Shown: piece by piece, positions 1 to 6,621 of the stretch
Layout: every line of letters begins with the position of its first letter
Position numbering within the stretch: position 1 is the first letter of the stretch
NCBI GenBank assembly: GCA_947642555.1
Contig: CANRSX010000012.1
Span: 54,751-118,750 of the forward strand
From: an uncultured Roseburia sp.
GTDB taxonomy: Bacteria > Bacillota > Clostridia > Lachnospirales > Lachnospiraceae
Direction of reading: 5' to 3'
DNA: 64,000 bases
The notes under the pieces: generated by a model
What the model saw: only the letters and a program-made list of their open reading frames with translations
Databases searched by the model: none
What the model was told of the DNA's origin: nothing
Made by a program: the position numbers and the translations under genes

Positions 1-458
1 CGGTCTAAGCTTTCCCGCAGCACCCCGCGCTCCGAGACGGGTTTTCCAAGCTCCAGATGCACGATGGCCGCATCGATGCAGCGGCGCATCTGTCCCTCGT
101 CAAACAATTCCCGCGTCTCTTTGAGCGCGCTCACCACCTTGCCGCTCTTCTGAAACGAATAGAGCATCTGCTCCATATAGGAAGCCACATCCGAAAAGCG
201 TTTCTGCTCGTACATCTTCTTGTACATGTCAAGCACCAGCACCGGCAGCACCAGCACCACCGCGGCGGTGATCACCAGAAAATAAACCGTCCTCAGCCGG
301 AACATGACTCCCACGGCGCTGATCCCAAGCAGAGCGCCGGCAATCAGCGCGATATGGGATTTCCACGCAAAATGATAGCCGTATACATGCACCTCTTTCT
401 GCAGATTTTTCGGGTGCAGCAGCTTTAATTCCTCCCACAATTTACCTTTTCCCCGCAT
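1..458 (-). CDS. TadB-like type II secretion F-family membrane protein (partial)
   Basis: Last gene of the Tad-like cluster inside the window; its 3' end lies beyond base 1. About 152 residues are visible. After a basic amphipathic start (MRGKGKLWEELKLLHPKNL) come two adjacent hydrophobic segments at about residues 34-52 and 56-72. A soluble stretch follows (SYMEQMLYSFQKSGKVVSALKE) that resembles the start of a T2SSF domain. TadB/TadC proteins form the inner-membrane platform moved by the CpaF/TadA ATPase. The start at 458 is supported by GAGGGG eight bases upstream and by the stop of the CpaF gene at 462, only 3 bp away, which implies translational coupling. Family identity rests on context plus topology; TadB and TadC cannot be told apart from this fragment. 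Confidence 0.7.
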   Translation of the reverse strand, partial: MRGKGKLWEELKLLHPKNLQKEVHVYGYHFAWKSHIALIAGALLGISAVGVMFRLRTVYFLVITAAVVLVLPVLVLDMYKKMYEQKRFSDVASYMEQMLYSFQKSGKVVSALKETRELFDEGQMRRCIDAAIVHLELGKPVSERGVLRESLD

Positions 459-461
459 TGG

Positions 462-1526
462 TCATTTCCCCTCTCTTAAAAATCGCTGCCAGTCTGCGCA
501 GGAAAACGGATCCGCGATCCCCGCCTGCCCGAACCGCCTGGCAATCTCCGGCGGAAGCTCCTCCGAAACGATCTCCCCGTCCTCCATCAGCATGTAAATC
601 CGGTTCTCCTGGCCCTCCCTGCTGTAAAAGCAGAGCTGATCGATATAGCGCCGGAACATGCCGTCAGGCTGCCTGACACAGCGGATTAAAATCCCGACAT
701 TCACATACCGGTAAATCCGGTTCTCAAGGCGCGACGCGTCCCGCTCGTCCTCCATCATATTCTGAATCCGGTCCGGCAGCTTCCTGACATCGTCTAAGTG
801 AATCGTGGTAAAGCCGCTCACACCGGTGCTCCACTGCTCGATCAGGGAGGTCACCTCCACCGACCTGGCCTCCGAGAGCATCAGCCACTTCGGATTCTGC
901 CGCAGGCTCGCCTTGATCGCGTCCGTGTAGGTAAATCCGTGGCCAATCCGAAGCTCAACCGAATCAGCGCCCGGATTGATCTCCCCGTAGTGCATCTCCA
1001 GAGAATCCTCAATCGTGATCACGCGCTCATTCTTCGGAATAAACTGCATAAAAAACTTCGCGCATTCCGTCTTCCCGGCCCCCGGCTCCCCGCCAAACAC
1101 AAAATTCATGCCGGTCAGGACACAGTTCATCAGAAGGTGCAGAATCCGCTCAGGGCAGTAGCCCTCTTTTATCATCCGGCGTATATTGCTGCGCACGAGA
1201 CACGGCGATTTGCGGATGCAGATGCTGATCCCGGATGCCGCTACGGAATCGTGGATAATGCTGATCCGAAGCTCTTTTGTGTCCGCCTCCAGCACTTTAT
1301 TGGCATTGTTAAACTGTTTGTTGACGCAATTGGAAATATTGTGGGTAAACGTGCTGATAAACGATTCCGTCAGCTCTTCGGGGGCGCGGTAGCGCCCCTT
1401 CTTTAAATCCGTAATCCAAAGCTCTCTTCCGTTGTAGTCCACATCCGTCACCCCGGGCTGCGACACATAATTCCAAAGCACGCCGAACTGCTTTTCCGTC
1501 GGCTCAAATGTAATCATTTCTCCCAT
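462..1526 (-). CDS. cpaF: CpaF/TadA-family secretion ATPase
   Basis: Hexameric ATPase of the type II/IV secretion superfamily, expected to drive assembly of a Tad/Flp-type pilus at the cytoplasmic face of the membrane. 354 residues. An N-terminal domain (about 1-130) precedes the RecA-like core with Walker A GGEPGAGKTE near residue 143, an Asp-box region ERVITIEDSLEM, a Walker B-like stretch KWLMLSEARSVE, and a His-box GFTTIHLDD. In SEARS, Ser stands where GEIR/GE is usual, so the motif is slightly divergent. The frame is open for 79 codons further upstream, but that extension overlaps the 55-residue peptide gene; ATG 1526 sits five bases after a perfect AGGAGG and is chosen. Compared with typical CpaF (about 400-450 residues) the N-terminus is short. 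Confidence 0.85.
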   Translation of the reverse strand: MGEMITFEPTEKQFGVLWNYVSQPGVTDVDYNGRELWITDLKKGRYRAPEELTESFISTFTHNISNCVNKQFNNANKVLEADTKELRISIIHDSVAASGISICIRKSPCLVRSNIRRMIKEGYCPERILHLLMNCVLTGMNFVFGGEPGAGKTECAKFFMQFIPKNERVITIEDSLEMHYGEINPGADSVELRIGHGFTYTDAIKASLRQNPKWLMLSEARSVEVTSLIEQWSTGVSGFTTIHLDDVRKLPDRIQNMMEDERDASRLENRIYRYVNVGILIRCVRQPDGMFRRYIDQLCFYSREGQENRIYMLMEDGEIVSEELPPEIARRFGQAGIADPFSCADWQRFLREGK

Positions 1527-1537
1527 TCCGGCCTCCT

Positions 1538-1705
1538 TTACGTCGTCATCCCGTTCATATTTGCAAAAAAGCTGGTCAGCGCCTTCTGAAATTCCGTCGC
1601 CACGTATCCGTCCGACGAGAGCGCCGCCACGATAATCGCCCCTAACGCCAGCAGGACAATCACTGCCAGAATCGCATTGCCATAATGTTTCATTACCTGT
1701 TCCAT
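1538..1705 (-). CDS. 55-residue single-helix membrane peptide of the Tad-like locus (possible Flp-type pilin)
   Basis: Small gene in a different frame from cpaF: MEQVMKHYGNAILAVIVLLA and onward to NGMTT, 55 residues. It has a polar N-terminus, one long hydrophobic helix (about residues 11-29) and a short C-terminal tail with phenylalanines. This is the layout of Flp/class IVb pilins and of small Tad accessory peptides. No clear prepilin peptidase site (G followed by E/LF) is visible, so pilin identity is an inference. Strong ribosome site AAGGAGG lies eight bases before ATG 1705; the TAA at 1538-1540 overlaps the ribosome site of cpaF, so the two are probably coupled. It lies 29 bp downstream of the CpaE-like gene. 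Confidence 0.7.
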   Translation of the reverse strand: MEQVMKHYGNAILAVIVLLALGAIIVAALSSDGYVATEFQKALTSFFANMNGMTT

Positions 1706-1734
1706 ATAAATTCCTCCTTGTCAGAAATCTTCTG

Positions 1735-2409
1735 TTATCCTGTTTTTCCTGTTCCCGCAGCACCCGATGCGGTCCCTCTGCCGCTATATACCCTTCGCGC
1801 TGTTTTTGCCGCCTTTCTGGCCTTTAACCGCTCCTCCTGCTGCCGCAGTCTCTGCCGGTCCCGCTCCGCTTCGTCCGCGAGCCGCTCGATCAGCAGCGCG
1901 ATACGCCGCAGCTCCTGCAGCAGAGCCCCGCTCTGTCCGCTCCATCCTGCCGCGGATGCAAGCTCCCTGCGCAGATATGCTTCTCCCGCGCCTTTTTGCA
2001 GCGCGTCATAAAAACCGTTGCAGAACGGAATCTCGCCGATATACTCCGGATCCACCCGGTATACGCGCTCCAGATAGCGCCGGTCCACCGCTTCCTTCTG
2101 CGGATATCCGCCCAGCAGATAGATCAGCCGGTCCGAGATGTGAAAATCCTGCATGAAAAACTGCTCCACACACCGTCTCTCCCGCCGCAGGCTCACCACC
2201 ACAAGATCCGCATGCCAGAGCACATGTCTCTTGCGCGCGGAAAACCCGCTTCCGCAGTCAAAAAAATGGATCTCGCCGTCTCCGCCGCTCAACGTCCCCC
2301 CGGACATGAGCTTCTGCTTTGGGCAGAGCACGGACATGACCTCTGTAATGGCGCGCAGATGCGTCGTCGTCCCGCTCTGATGCTCCTCACTCCAAAATGC
2401 TATATTCAT
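1735..2409 (-). CDS. CpaE/ParA-like protein with degenerate P-loop
   Basis: 224 residues. The start MNIAFWSEEHQSGTTTHLRA lines up with the beginning of CpaE-type MinD/ParA proteins (K-IAFWS...GT/VTS pattern), but the deviant Walker A has no lysine (HQSGTTTH where KGGVGKT is expected). Downstream, IHFFDCG occupies the Walker B/switch II position and ADLVVVSLRRERR resembles the following beta strand. The last 70 residues are highly charged and predicted coiled coil (RLADEAERDRQRLRQQEERL), then basic. CpaE proteins place Tad pili at the cell pole; this one probably does not hydrolyse ATP in the usual way. First gene of the operon, preceded by a sigma-A-type promoter at 2560-2588. The function is inferred from position and the weak N-terminal match. 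Confidence 0.6.
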   Translation of the reverse strand: MNIAFWSEEHQSGTTTHLRAITEVMSVLCPKQKLMSGGTLSGGDGEIHFFDCGSGFSARKRHVLWHADLVVVSLRRERRCVEQFFMQDFHISDRLIYLLGGYPQKEAVDRRYLERVYRVDPEYIGEIPFCNGFYDALQKGAGEAYLRRELASAAGWSGQSGALLQELRRIALLIERLADEAERDRQRLRQQEERLKARKAAKTARRVYSGRGTASGAAGTGKTG

Positions 2410-2559
2410 CTGTCACTTTCTACCATGCCGCACAGCACACGCCGCATGACAAAACGCCGCATACGACTGCTGCCGCATGAAATCACCGGAAACTATGGAT
2501 GATCCTTCTGCCTCCATAAAGCACACTTGCAAGATGTGTATCTGATAAAAGATGCAACT

Positions 2560-2588
2560 ATCATACCGCTGCTCTTTACGTTTGTAAA
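2560..2588 (-). promoter_or_regulatory. Sigma-A-type promoter of the Tad-like operon
   Basis: Read on the minus strand: -35 TTTACA (2583-2588), 17-bp spacer, -10 TATGAT (2560-2565). It points to the CpaE-like gene. The leader between promoter and start codon (2410-2559) carries four iterations of TGCGGC with a 14-16 bp period (see findings). Confidence 0.55.
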
Positions 2589-2658
2589 TATGCATTTTTA
2601 TTTTTGTTACATTTTGACAAAAGAAAAGCTTTCACTTTTCTTTTCCTTCTATTTCATA

Positions 2659-2664
2659 TATAAT
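2659..2664 (+). promoter_or_regulatory. -10 element upstream of the degV-family gene
   Basis: TATAAT 32 bp before the start codon. No good -35 hexamer lies 17 bp upstream; the stretch there is T-rich. The TTGACA further upstream (about 2615) is too distant to pair with it. Start point and strength are uncertain. Confidence 0.45.
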
Positions 2665-2695
2665 AGTCTCACATCATAGAAATGAGGTTTCAGCC

Positions 2696-3568
2696 ATGAA
2701 AAATTTTGTTATCACAACCGATACGACCGCAGATCTGCCGGCGGATTATGTAGAGAAACACCAGCTTGGCATTTTGTCCTTAACCTACACGCTTGCGGAT
2801 CAGACCTACACCTGGGAGAATCCGCTCCCCGTGAAGGATTTTTATAACTATATGCGCGAGGGCTCTCTTCCCACGACCTCACAGGTCAATCCGGAAGAGG
2901 CGGCGGCTGCCTTTGAGACTATCATCCGGCAGCAGGACGCCGACATTCTTCATATCGCCTTCTCCTCCGGCTTAAGCGGAAGCTGCGGCAGCTGCCGGAT
3001 CGCTGCCGCGGAGCTCGCGGAACAATATCCGGCGCACCGGATTATCGTCGTCGATTCCCTGTGCGCGTCTCTGGGCGAGGGACTTCTGGTGCACAAGGCC
3101 GTCTGTATGCGGGAGGAAGGGAAAACACTCGACGAGGTCGTCGCCTGGCTCGAGGAGCACAAGCTGAATCTGGTGCACAATTTCACCGTCAATGATCTGT
3201 TCCACCTCTACCGCGGGGGACGCGTCTCAAAGACAGCCGCCTTTGTCGGCACACTCATCAATATCAAACCGATCCTTCACGTGGACGACGAAGGCCATCT
3301 GATCCCGCTCTCGAAGGTGCGCGGACGCAAAAAATCCCTGCTCGCTCTCGTGGACGCCATGGGCGCTCAGATGGGCTCCTGGCGTGATCAGAACGATATC
3401 GTCTTCATCAGCCACGGCGACTGTGAGGAGGACGCGCAGTTTGTCGCGGATCAGATCCGTGCGCGTTTCGGCATTGAAAGCTTTCTGATCAACTACGTCG
3501 GACCGACGATCGGCGCGCACACCGGTCCCGGGGTCGTCGCGCTCTTTTATATGGGCGATTACCGCTGA
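2696..3568 (+). CDS. DegV family fatty-acid-binding protein
   Basis: 290 residues, the normal length for the family. DegV/FakB-type proteins bind a single fatty acid in a cleft between two alpha/beta domains; in Firmicutes several act as FakB partners of the fatty-acid kinase FakA and feed exogenous fatty acids into phospholipid synthesis. Signature stretches are present: VITTDTTADLP at the N-terminus, HIAFSSGLSGS at about residues 86-96, and the C-terminal YVGPTIGAHTGPG that contacts the carboxylate. Ribosome site GAGG lies about 9 bases before ATG. The gene appears monocistronic: an upstream -10 box and a GCTG/CAGC mini-hairpin with nine T's at its stop codon. Which lipid it binds cannot be told. 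Confidence 0.9.
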   Translation: MKNFVITTDTTADLPADYVEKHQLGILSLTYTLADQTYTWENPLPVKDFYNYMREGSLPTTSQVNPEEAAAAFETIIRQQDADILHIAFSSGLSGSCGSCRIAAAELAEQYPAHRIIVVDSLCASLGEGLLVHKAVCMREEGKTLDEVVAWLEEHKLNLVHNFTVNDLFHLYRGGRVSKTAAFVGTLINIKPILHVDDEGHLIPLSKVRGRKKSLLALVDAMGAQMGSWRDQNDIVFISHGDCEEDAQFVADQIRARFGIESFLINYVGPTIGAHTGPGVVALFYMGDYR

Positions 3569-3584
3569 ACGCAGCTTTTTTTTT
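3564..3584 (+). terminator. Short intrinsic terminator at the degV stop codon
   Basis: GCTG-AACG-CAGC (3564-3575) followed by nine T's (3576-3584). The 4-bp stem is weak but the T tract is long; it overlaps the TGA stop. Confidence 0.45.
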
Positions 3585-3594
3585 CAATAACCGG

Positions 3595-3625
3595 TTGACT
3601 TTCCCCCTTGTGGAAGGTGTACAGT
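3595..3625 (+). promoter_or_regulatory. MerR-type promoter with 19-bp spacer and operator dyad
   Basis: -35 TTGACT (3595-3600), a 19-bp spacer (3601-3619) holding the imperfect dyad TTCCCCCTTGTGGAA, and -10 TACAGT (3620-3625). The over-long 19-bp spacer with a dyad between the hexamers is the hallmark of promoters that MerR proteins untwist for activation. It lies 66 bp before the MerR gene, so autoregulation of the three-gene operon is likely. Confidence 0.8.
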
Positions 3626-3691
3626 CAGTTTACAGACAGGCCGCGAACGCCGTCAGAGGAGACGGGCCAGTCGGCAGGAGGATCCGGACGC

Positions 3692-4333
3692 ATGAAAATC
3701 AATCAGGTCGAGCAGGCAGTCGGCATCACTAGAAAGAACATCCGCTTTTATGAGGAGCAGGGCCTGCTGCATCCCTCACGCAATCCGGTAAACGGATACC
3801 GTGATTACACGGACAGCGACGTCTCCCTTCTGCTTAAGATCCGGCTGCTGCGCAGGCTCTCGGTTCCGATCGAGGAGATCCGCCAGCTACGGGAAAACCG
3901 GCTCTCTCTCACCGACTGTATGCAGCGCCATATCATCCATCTGAATCATGAGAAGCAGAATCTCTCCCTGATTCAGGAAATGTGCGAGGAGATCGGAAGC
4001 GCAGACACACCGTTTGACTCCCTGCCGGCCGCGGACTATCTGGAAAAAATGCGGCAGCTTGAGGAAGGAGGCACACGTTTTATGGATATCGAAAAGGAAG
4101 ATCAGAGAAAACGCAAATACGGAGCCGTCATCGGAGCGATGATCATGATCCTTCTGATGGGATTTATGATCGCCCTGTTTCTGTGGGGAAATACCGTTGA
4201 TCCGATTCCGACCGGTATCTTCTTATTTTTTCTTGCGATACCGGTGATTGTGATTGTCTGCATTGTCGTTGCACTGTGTCAGAGATTCCGTGAGATTGAA
4301 GGAGGAGAAGAACATGAAGCTGTTAAATATTGA
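3692..4333 (+). CDS. MerR-family regulator with C-terminal membrane anchor
   Basis: 213 residues. The N-terminal winged helix-turn-helix (MKINQVEQAVGITRKNIRFY, about 1-70) is followed by the MerR dimerisation coiled coil (about 75-125). The C-terminal half has two hydrophobic helices, YGAVIGAMIMILLMGFMIAL and GIFLFFLAIPVIVIVCIVVA, so the regulator is probably tethered to the membrane. No metal-binding cysteine cluster is visible; the single Cys near residue 84 sits in the coiled coil. ATG 3692 is preceded by AGGAGG at a spacing of nine; in-frame codons further upstream would overlap the promoter and are rejected. It overlaps the next gene by 20 bp. Likely senses membrane or envelope state; the signal is unknown. 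Confidence 0.85.
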   Translation: MKINQVEQAVGITRKNIRFYEEQGLLHPSRNPVNGYRDYTDSDVSLLLKIRLLRRLSVPIEEIRQLRENRLSLTDCMQRHIIHLNHEKQNLSLIQEMCEEIGSADTPFDSLPAADYLEKMRQLEEGGTRFMDIEKEDQRKRKYGAVIGAMIMILLMGFMIALFLWGNTVDPIPTGIFLFFLAIPVIVIVCIVVALCQRFREIEGGEEHEAVKY

Positions 4334-4625
4334 TTATATTCCCGGGAAAGAGATTGAAGCGCTGGGCATTGTAAAGGGCACCATCGTGCAGTCGAAGAAT
4401 TTCGGCAAGGATTTTATGGCCGGGATCAAGACGCTTGTCGGCGGCGAGATCACCGCGTACACGGAGATGTTAAATGAAGCCCGTCAGATCGCGATCAAGC
4501 GGATGGTCGACGAGGCCGTCTCGCTCGGCGCGGACGCTGTCATCAACATCCGGTTCGCATCGTCCTCGACCATGCAGAGCGCAGCCGAGGTCATCGCATA
4601 CGGGACAGCGGTAAAGATATTATAA
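4314..4625 (+). CDS. YbjQ family (UPF0145) heavy-metal-binding-like protein
   Basis: 103 residues. Matches the YbjQ/UPF0145 fold: N-terminal IPGKEIEALGIVKGTIVQSK, central GGEITAYTEMLNEARQIAIK, C-terminal LGADAVINIRFASSS. Members form pentameric rings; the name putative heavy-metal-binding is historical and no cysteine is present here. The start at 4314 follows GGAGGAGAAGAAC and lies inside the end of the MerR gene, so translation is coupled. The pairing with a membrane-anchored regulator and an intramembrane protease suggests an envelope-associated role; that is inference. Confidence 0.85.
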   Translation: MKLLNIDYIPGKEIEALGIVKGTIVQSKNFGKDFMAGIKTLVGGEITAYTEMLNEARQIAIKRMVDEAVSLGADAVINIRFASSSTMQSAAEVIAYGTAVKIL

Positions 4626-4652
4626 TCAGGATTTAACTTCAGGAGGCAGACA

Positions 4653-5465
4653 ATGGACACTGGAACGGTTACGGTATCAAACGATGTGATTATGGGGATC
4701 CTCTCGGCGATGAATATCGCCATCTTCGGCCCTGTATTTCTGCTTGTCATATGGAAGCTCCGCAAAAAATGTAAGCTGGCCCCCGCGTTTGCCGGTGCGC
4801 TCACCTTCATCAATGCAGCTCTGATTTTAGAGAGCATCCCGAAATACTTTTTGTTTTCCGGGACGAATCCGGTGTCCTCTTTTATCTTAAACCATGCGGC
4901 CGCCTTCACCTTAACCGGCGCTCTCTTAGCCGGCGTCTTTGAAGAATGCGGCCGCTATATCACCTTCCGCTATGTCCTGGCAAACCATACGGCAAAAGAG
5001 ACTGCGGTCACCTTTGGCATCGGCCACGGCGGTATCGAGTGCATCCTGATCACCGGCATCTCCATGATTCCGAATCTGGCCTACGCGTTTCTCATCAACG
5101 AGGGGAGCATGGCCACGATCATGCAGGAGCTGCCCGCAGCGGACGCGGCCGCGCTTCAGATGGTAGTGGACTCGCTCACGTCGGCGGATTTTATGACCTT
5201 TGCCTGGGGGATCTGGGAGCGCGTCTTCGCTCTGATCCTGCACATCTCGCTCTCCGTGCTCGTGTTTGCGGCTGTTAAAATGAAATCCAGATTTCATTTC
5301 TTATTCCCGCTCGCCATATTGCTGCACACGCTTGCGGATATTCCGGCAGGTCTGTATCAGACCGGCATACTCCCGCTGATCCCGACCGAGATGATCATCG
5401 CGACCTTCTCCTTCGGCTGCGCGGTATCTGCCTATAAGCTTTATATCAGTAATACGTTATCGTAA
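4653..5465 (+). CDS. YhfC-family glutamic-type intramembrane protease
   Basis: 270 residues with about eight hydrophobic segments. The three conserved clusters of YhfC/CPBP/PrsW-like membrane proteases are present: EECGRYITFRYVL (about residues 100-112), FGIGHGGIECILI (about 121-133) and LLHTLADIPAGL near residue 230. The paired Glu residues and the two His residues would form the active site within the bilayer. Ribosome site AGGAGG sits at 4641-4646, and the gene begins 27 bp after ybjQ. Its 3' end overlaps the convergent SpoIIE-like gene by 20 bp with no terminator between. By family analogy it could cleave a membrane protein, conceivably the MerR anchor; this is untested. Confidence 0.8.
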   Translation: MDTGTVTVSNDVIMGILSAMNIAIFGPVFLLVIWKLRKKCKLAPAFAGALTFINAALILESIPKYFLFSGTNPVSSFILNHAAAFTLTGALLAGVFEECGRYITFRYVLANHTAKETAVTFGIGHGGIECILITGISMIPNLAYAFLINEGSMATIMQELPAADAAALQMVVDSLTSADFMTFAWGIWERVFALILHISLSVLVFAAVKMKSRFHFLFPLAILLHTLADIPAGLYQTGILPLIPTEMIIATFSFGCAVSAYKLYISNTLS

Positions 5466-6621
5466 CCTGCTTTCCCATTTTTTCCGCGACCGCGGCAAGC
5501 TGTTCCACGAGATTCATGCGCATGCTTAAGTCAAACGTGAGCTCCGTGTCCTGGTGCGCCTCATTCATCGCGGTCCCGACAAACAGATTTAAGCCGGTAC
5601 ACTCCTCGATGATCAGCTTTGCAAGCCTGGACGCGCCGTTTGCGGCGTCGAGCTCGTCAAAAAAGTCGGCGTCGAACTCGTCATTTTCATACCGCTTTAA
5701 GAGCTTTAGCGCCCGGCCTAATGTCAGCACCCCCTCCGTCACCAGGTCGAGACCCTCGATCTCGGCCATGGGCGGCACATCCGGGTTCAGCCGGTCCGCT
5801 TTTGTCACGATCTCCTTGTGCAGAATCCGGGCGGCGATCAGCGCGCTGGTTCCGCCGGACACGACCTTTTTCCCCTCCGCGCGCATAAAATCGCGCATCA
5901 GCCTCTCATCGTCCTCTTTGTTCTTCGGCGGCCCGGTAAAGAGGTTGATAAGCTTCTGCTCGATCACGCGCGTCACTGCAACCGTAGTGTCATCCCCGGG
6001 CTTCTGGATATACAGATCGTCGCATGCCTTGGAAAGCAGCGCCGCAAGGCGGGAGGCCGAGAGGGTTTCCTTTGTGCATTTTAAGGTGTACTCCGCCATA
6101 TTTTCCCAGGTCCACCCCTGCAGGTCTAAGATCTCACCCGCGCCGGCATAGATCACGCCGTCGCTCATCAGCACAAAACAGTCGTTTTTCTGCACCTGAA
6201 AACGGTACTCGTGCACCCGCTTCCCCGCGATCTCCCTGGTCTCGTAAGGGTATGTTACAATCCTTTTATCGCGGATGAAGACACAGTCCGGGTTGTCATA
6301 TTCGACCAGGTACGCCTCCCCGTTATGAAAAATCTGCAGGATGCTGAAGGTCGCATAGGCAACCTTTCTCTCCTGACAGACCGGCAGGGTGCGGGCAATC
6401 GTATCCACACAGGATTCGATCGTGGCGCCCTCATGGAGCATCGTCGCCAAGATCTTTGAGGTCAGCGTGGCGAGGATATTCGCCTTCACGCCGCTTCCCA
6501 TGCCGTCCGCAAGGATCACGATATCCGAGTCGTCCGTCCGGACAACCTCCACCTTATCCCCGCACAGTTCTTCTTTATATTTATTCAGGCTTTTCCACGC
6601 CACATCGATACTAACGCTCAT
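5446..6621 (-). CDS. SpoIIE-type PP2C serine/threonine phosphatase of the hydrogenase operon
   Basis: 391 residues. The N-terminal half is a PPM/PP2C phosphatase core of the SpoIIE kind: metal-binding Asp in VILADGMGSG (about residue 38), FVLMSDGVIYAG near residue 155, and a final Asp pair in GDDTTVAVTRV near residue 209. The SpoIIE transmembrane region is absent, so this is a soluble enzyme. The C-terminal 180 residues are an uncharacterised helical domain. ATG 6621 overlaps the hydS stop (ATGA), so it is translationally coupled to the sensory hydrogenase. By context it would remove phosphate from a regulator in response to H2 or redox state; the substrate is unknown. Confidence 0.85.
   Translation of the reverse strand: MSVSIDVAWKSLNKYKEELCGDKVEVVRTDDSDIVILADGMGSGVKANILATLTSKILATMLHEGATIESCVDTIARTLPVCQERKVAYATFSILQIFHNGEAYLVEYDNPDCVFIRDKRIVTYPYETREIAGKRVHEYRFQVQKNDCFVLMSDGVIYAGAGEILDLQGWTWENMAEYTLKCTKETLSASRLAALLSKACDDLYIQKPGDDTTVAVTRVIEQKLINLFTGPPKNKEDDERLMRDFMRAEGKKVVSGGTSALIAARILHKEIVTKADRLNPDVPPMAEIEGLDLVTEGVLTLGRALKLLKRYENDEFDADFFDELDAANGASRLAKLIIEECTGLNLFVGTAMNEAHQDTELTFDLSMRMNLVEQLAAVAEKMGKQVTITYY

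Noticed and set aside
1527..1763. N-terminal extension of 79 codons on cpaF
   Set aside because: It overlaps the 55-residue peptide gene, has non-family composition, and the AGGAGG at 1532 fits ATG 1526.
2413..2595. 60-codon minus-strand frame
   Set aside because: It covers the promoter and repeat leader of the Tad operon, has no ribosome site and reads as non-protein sequence.
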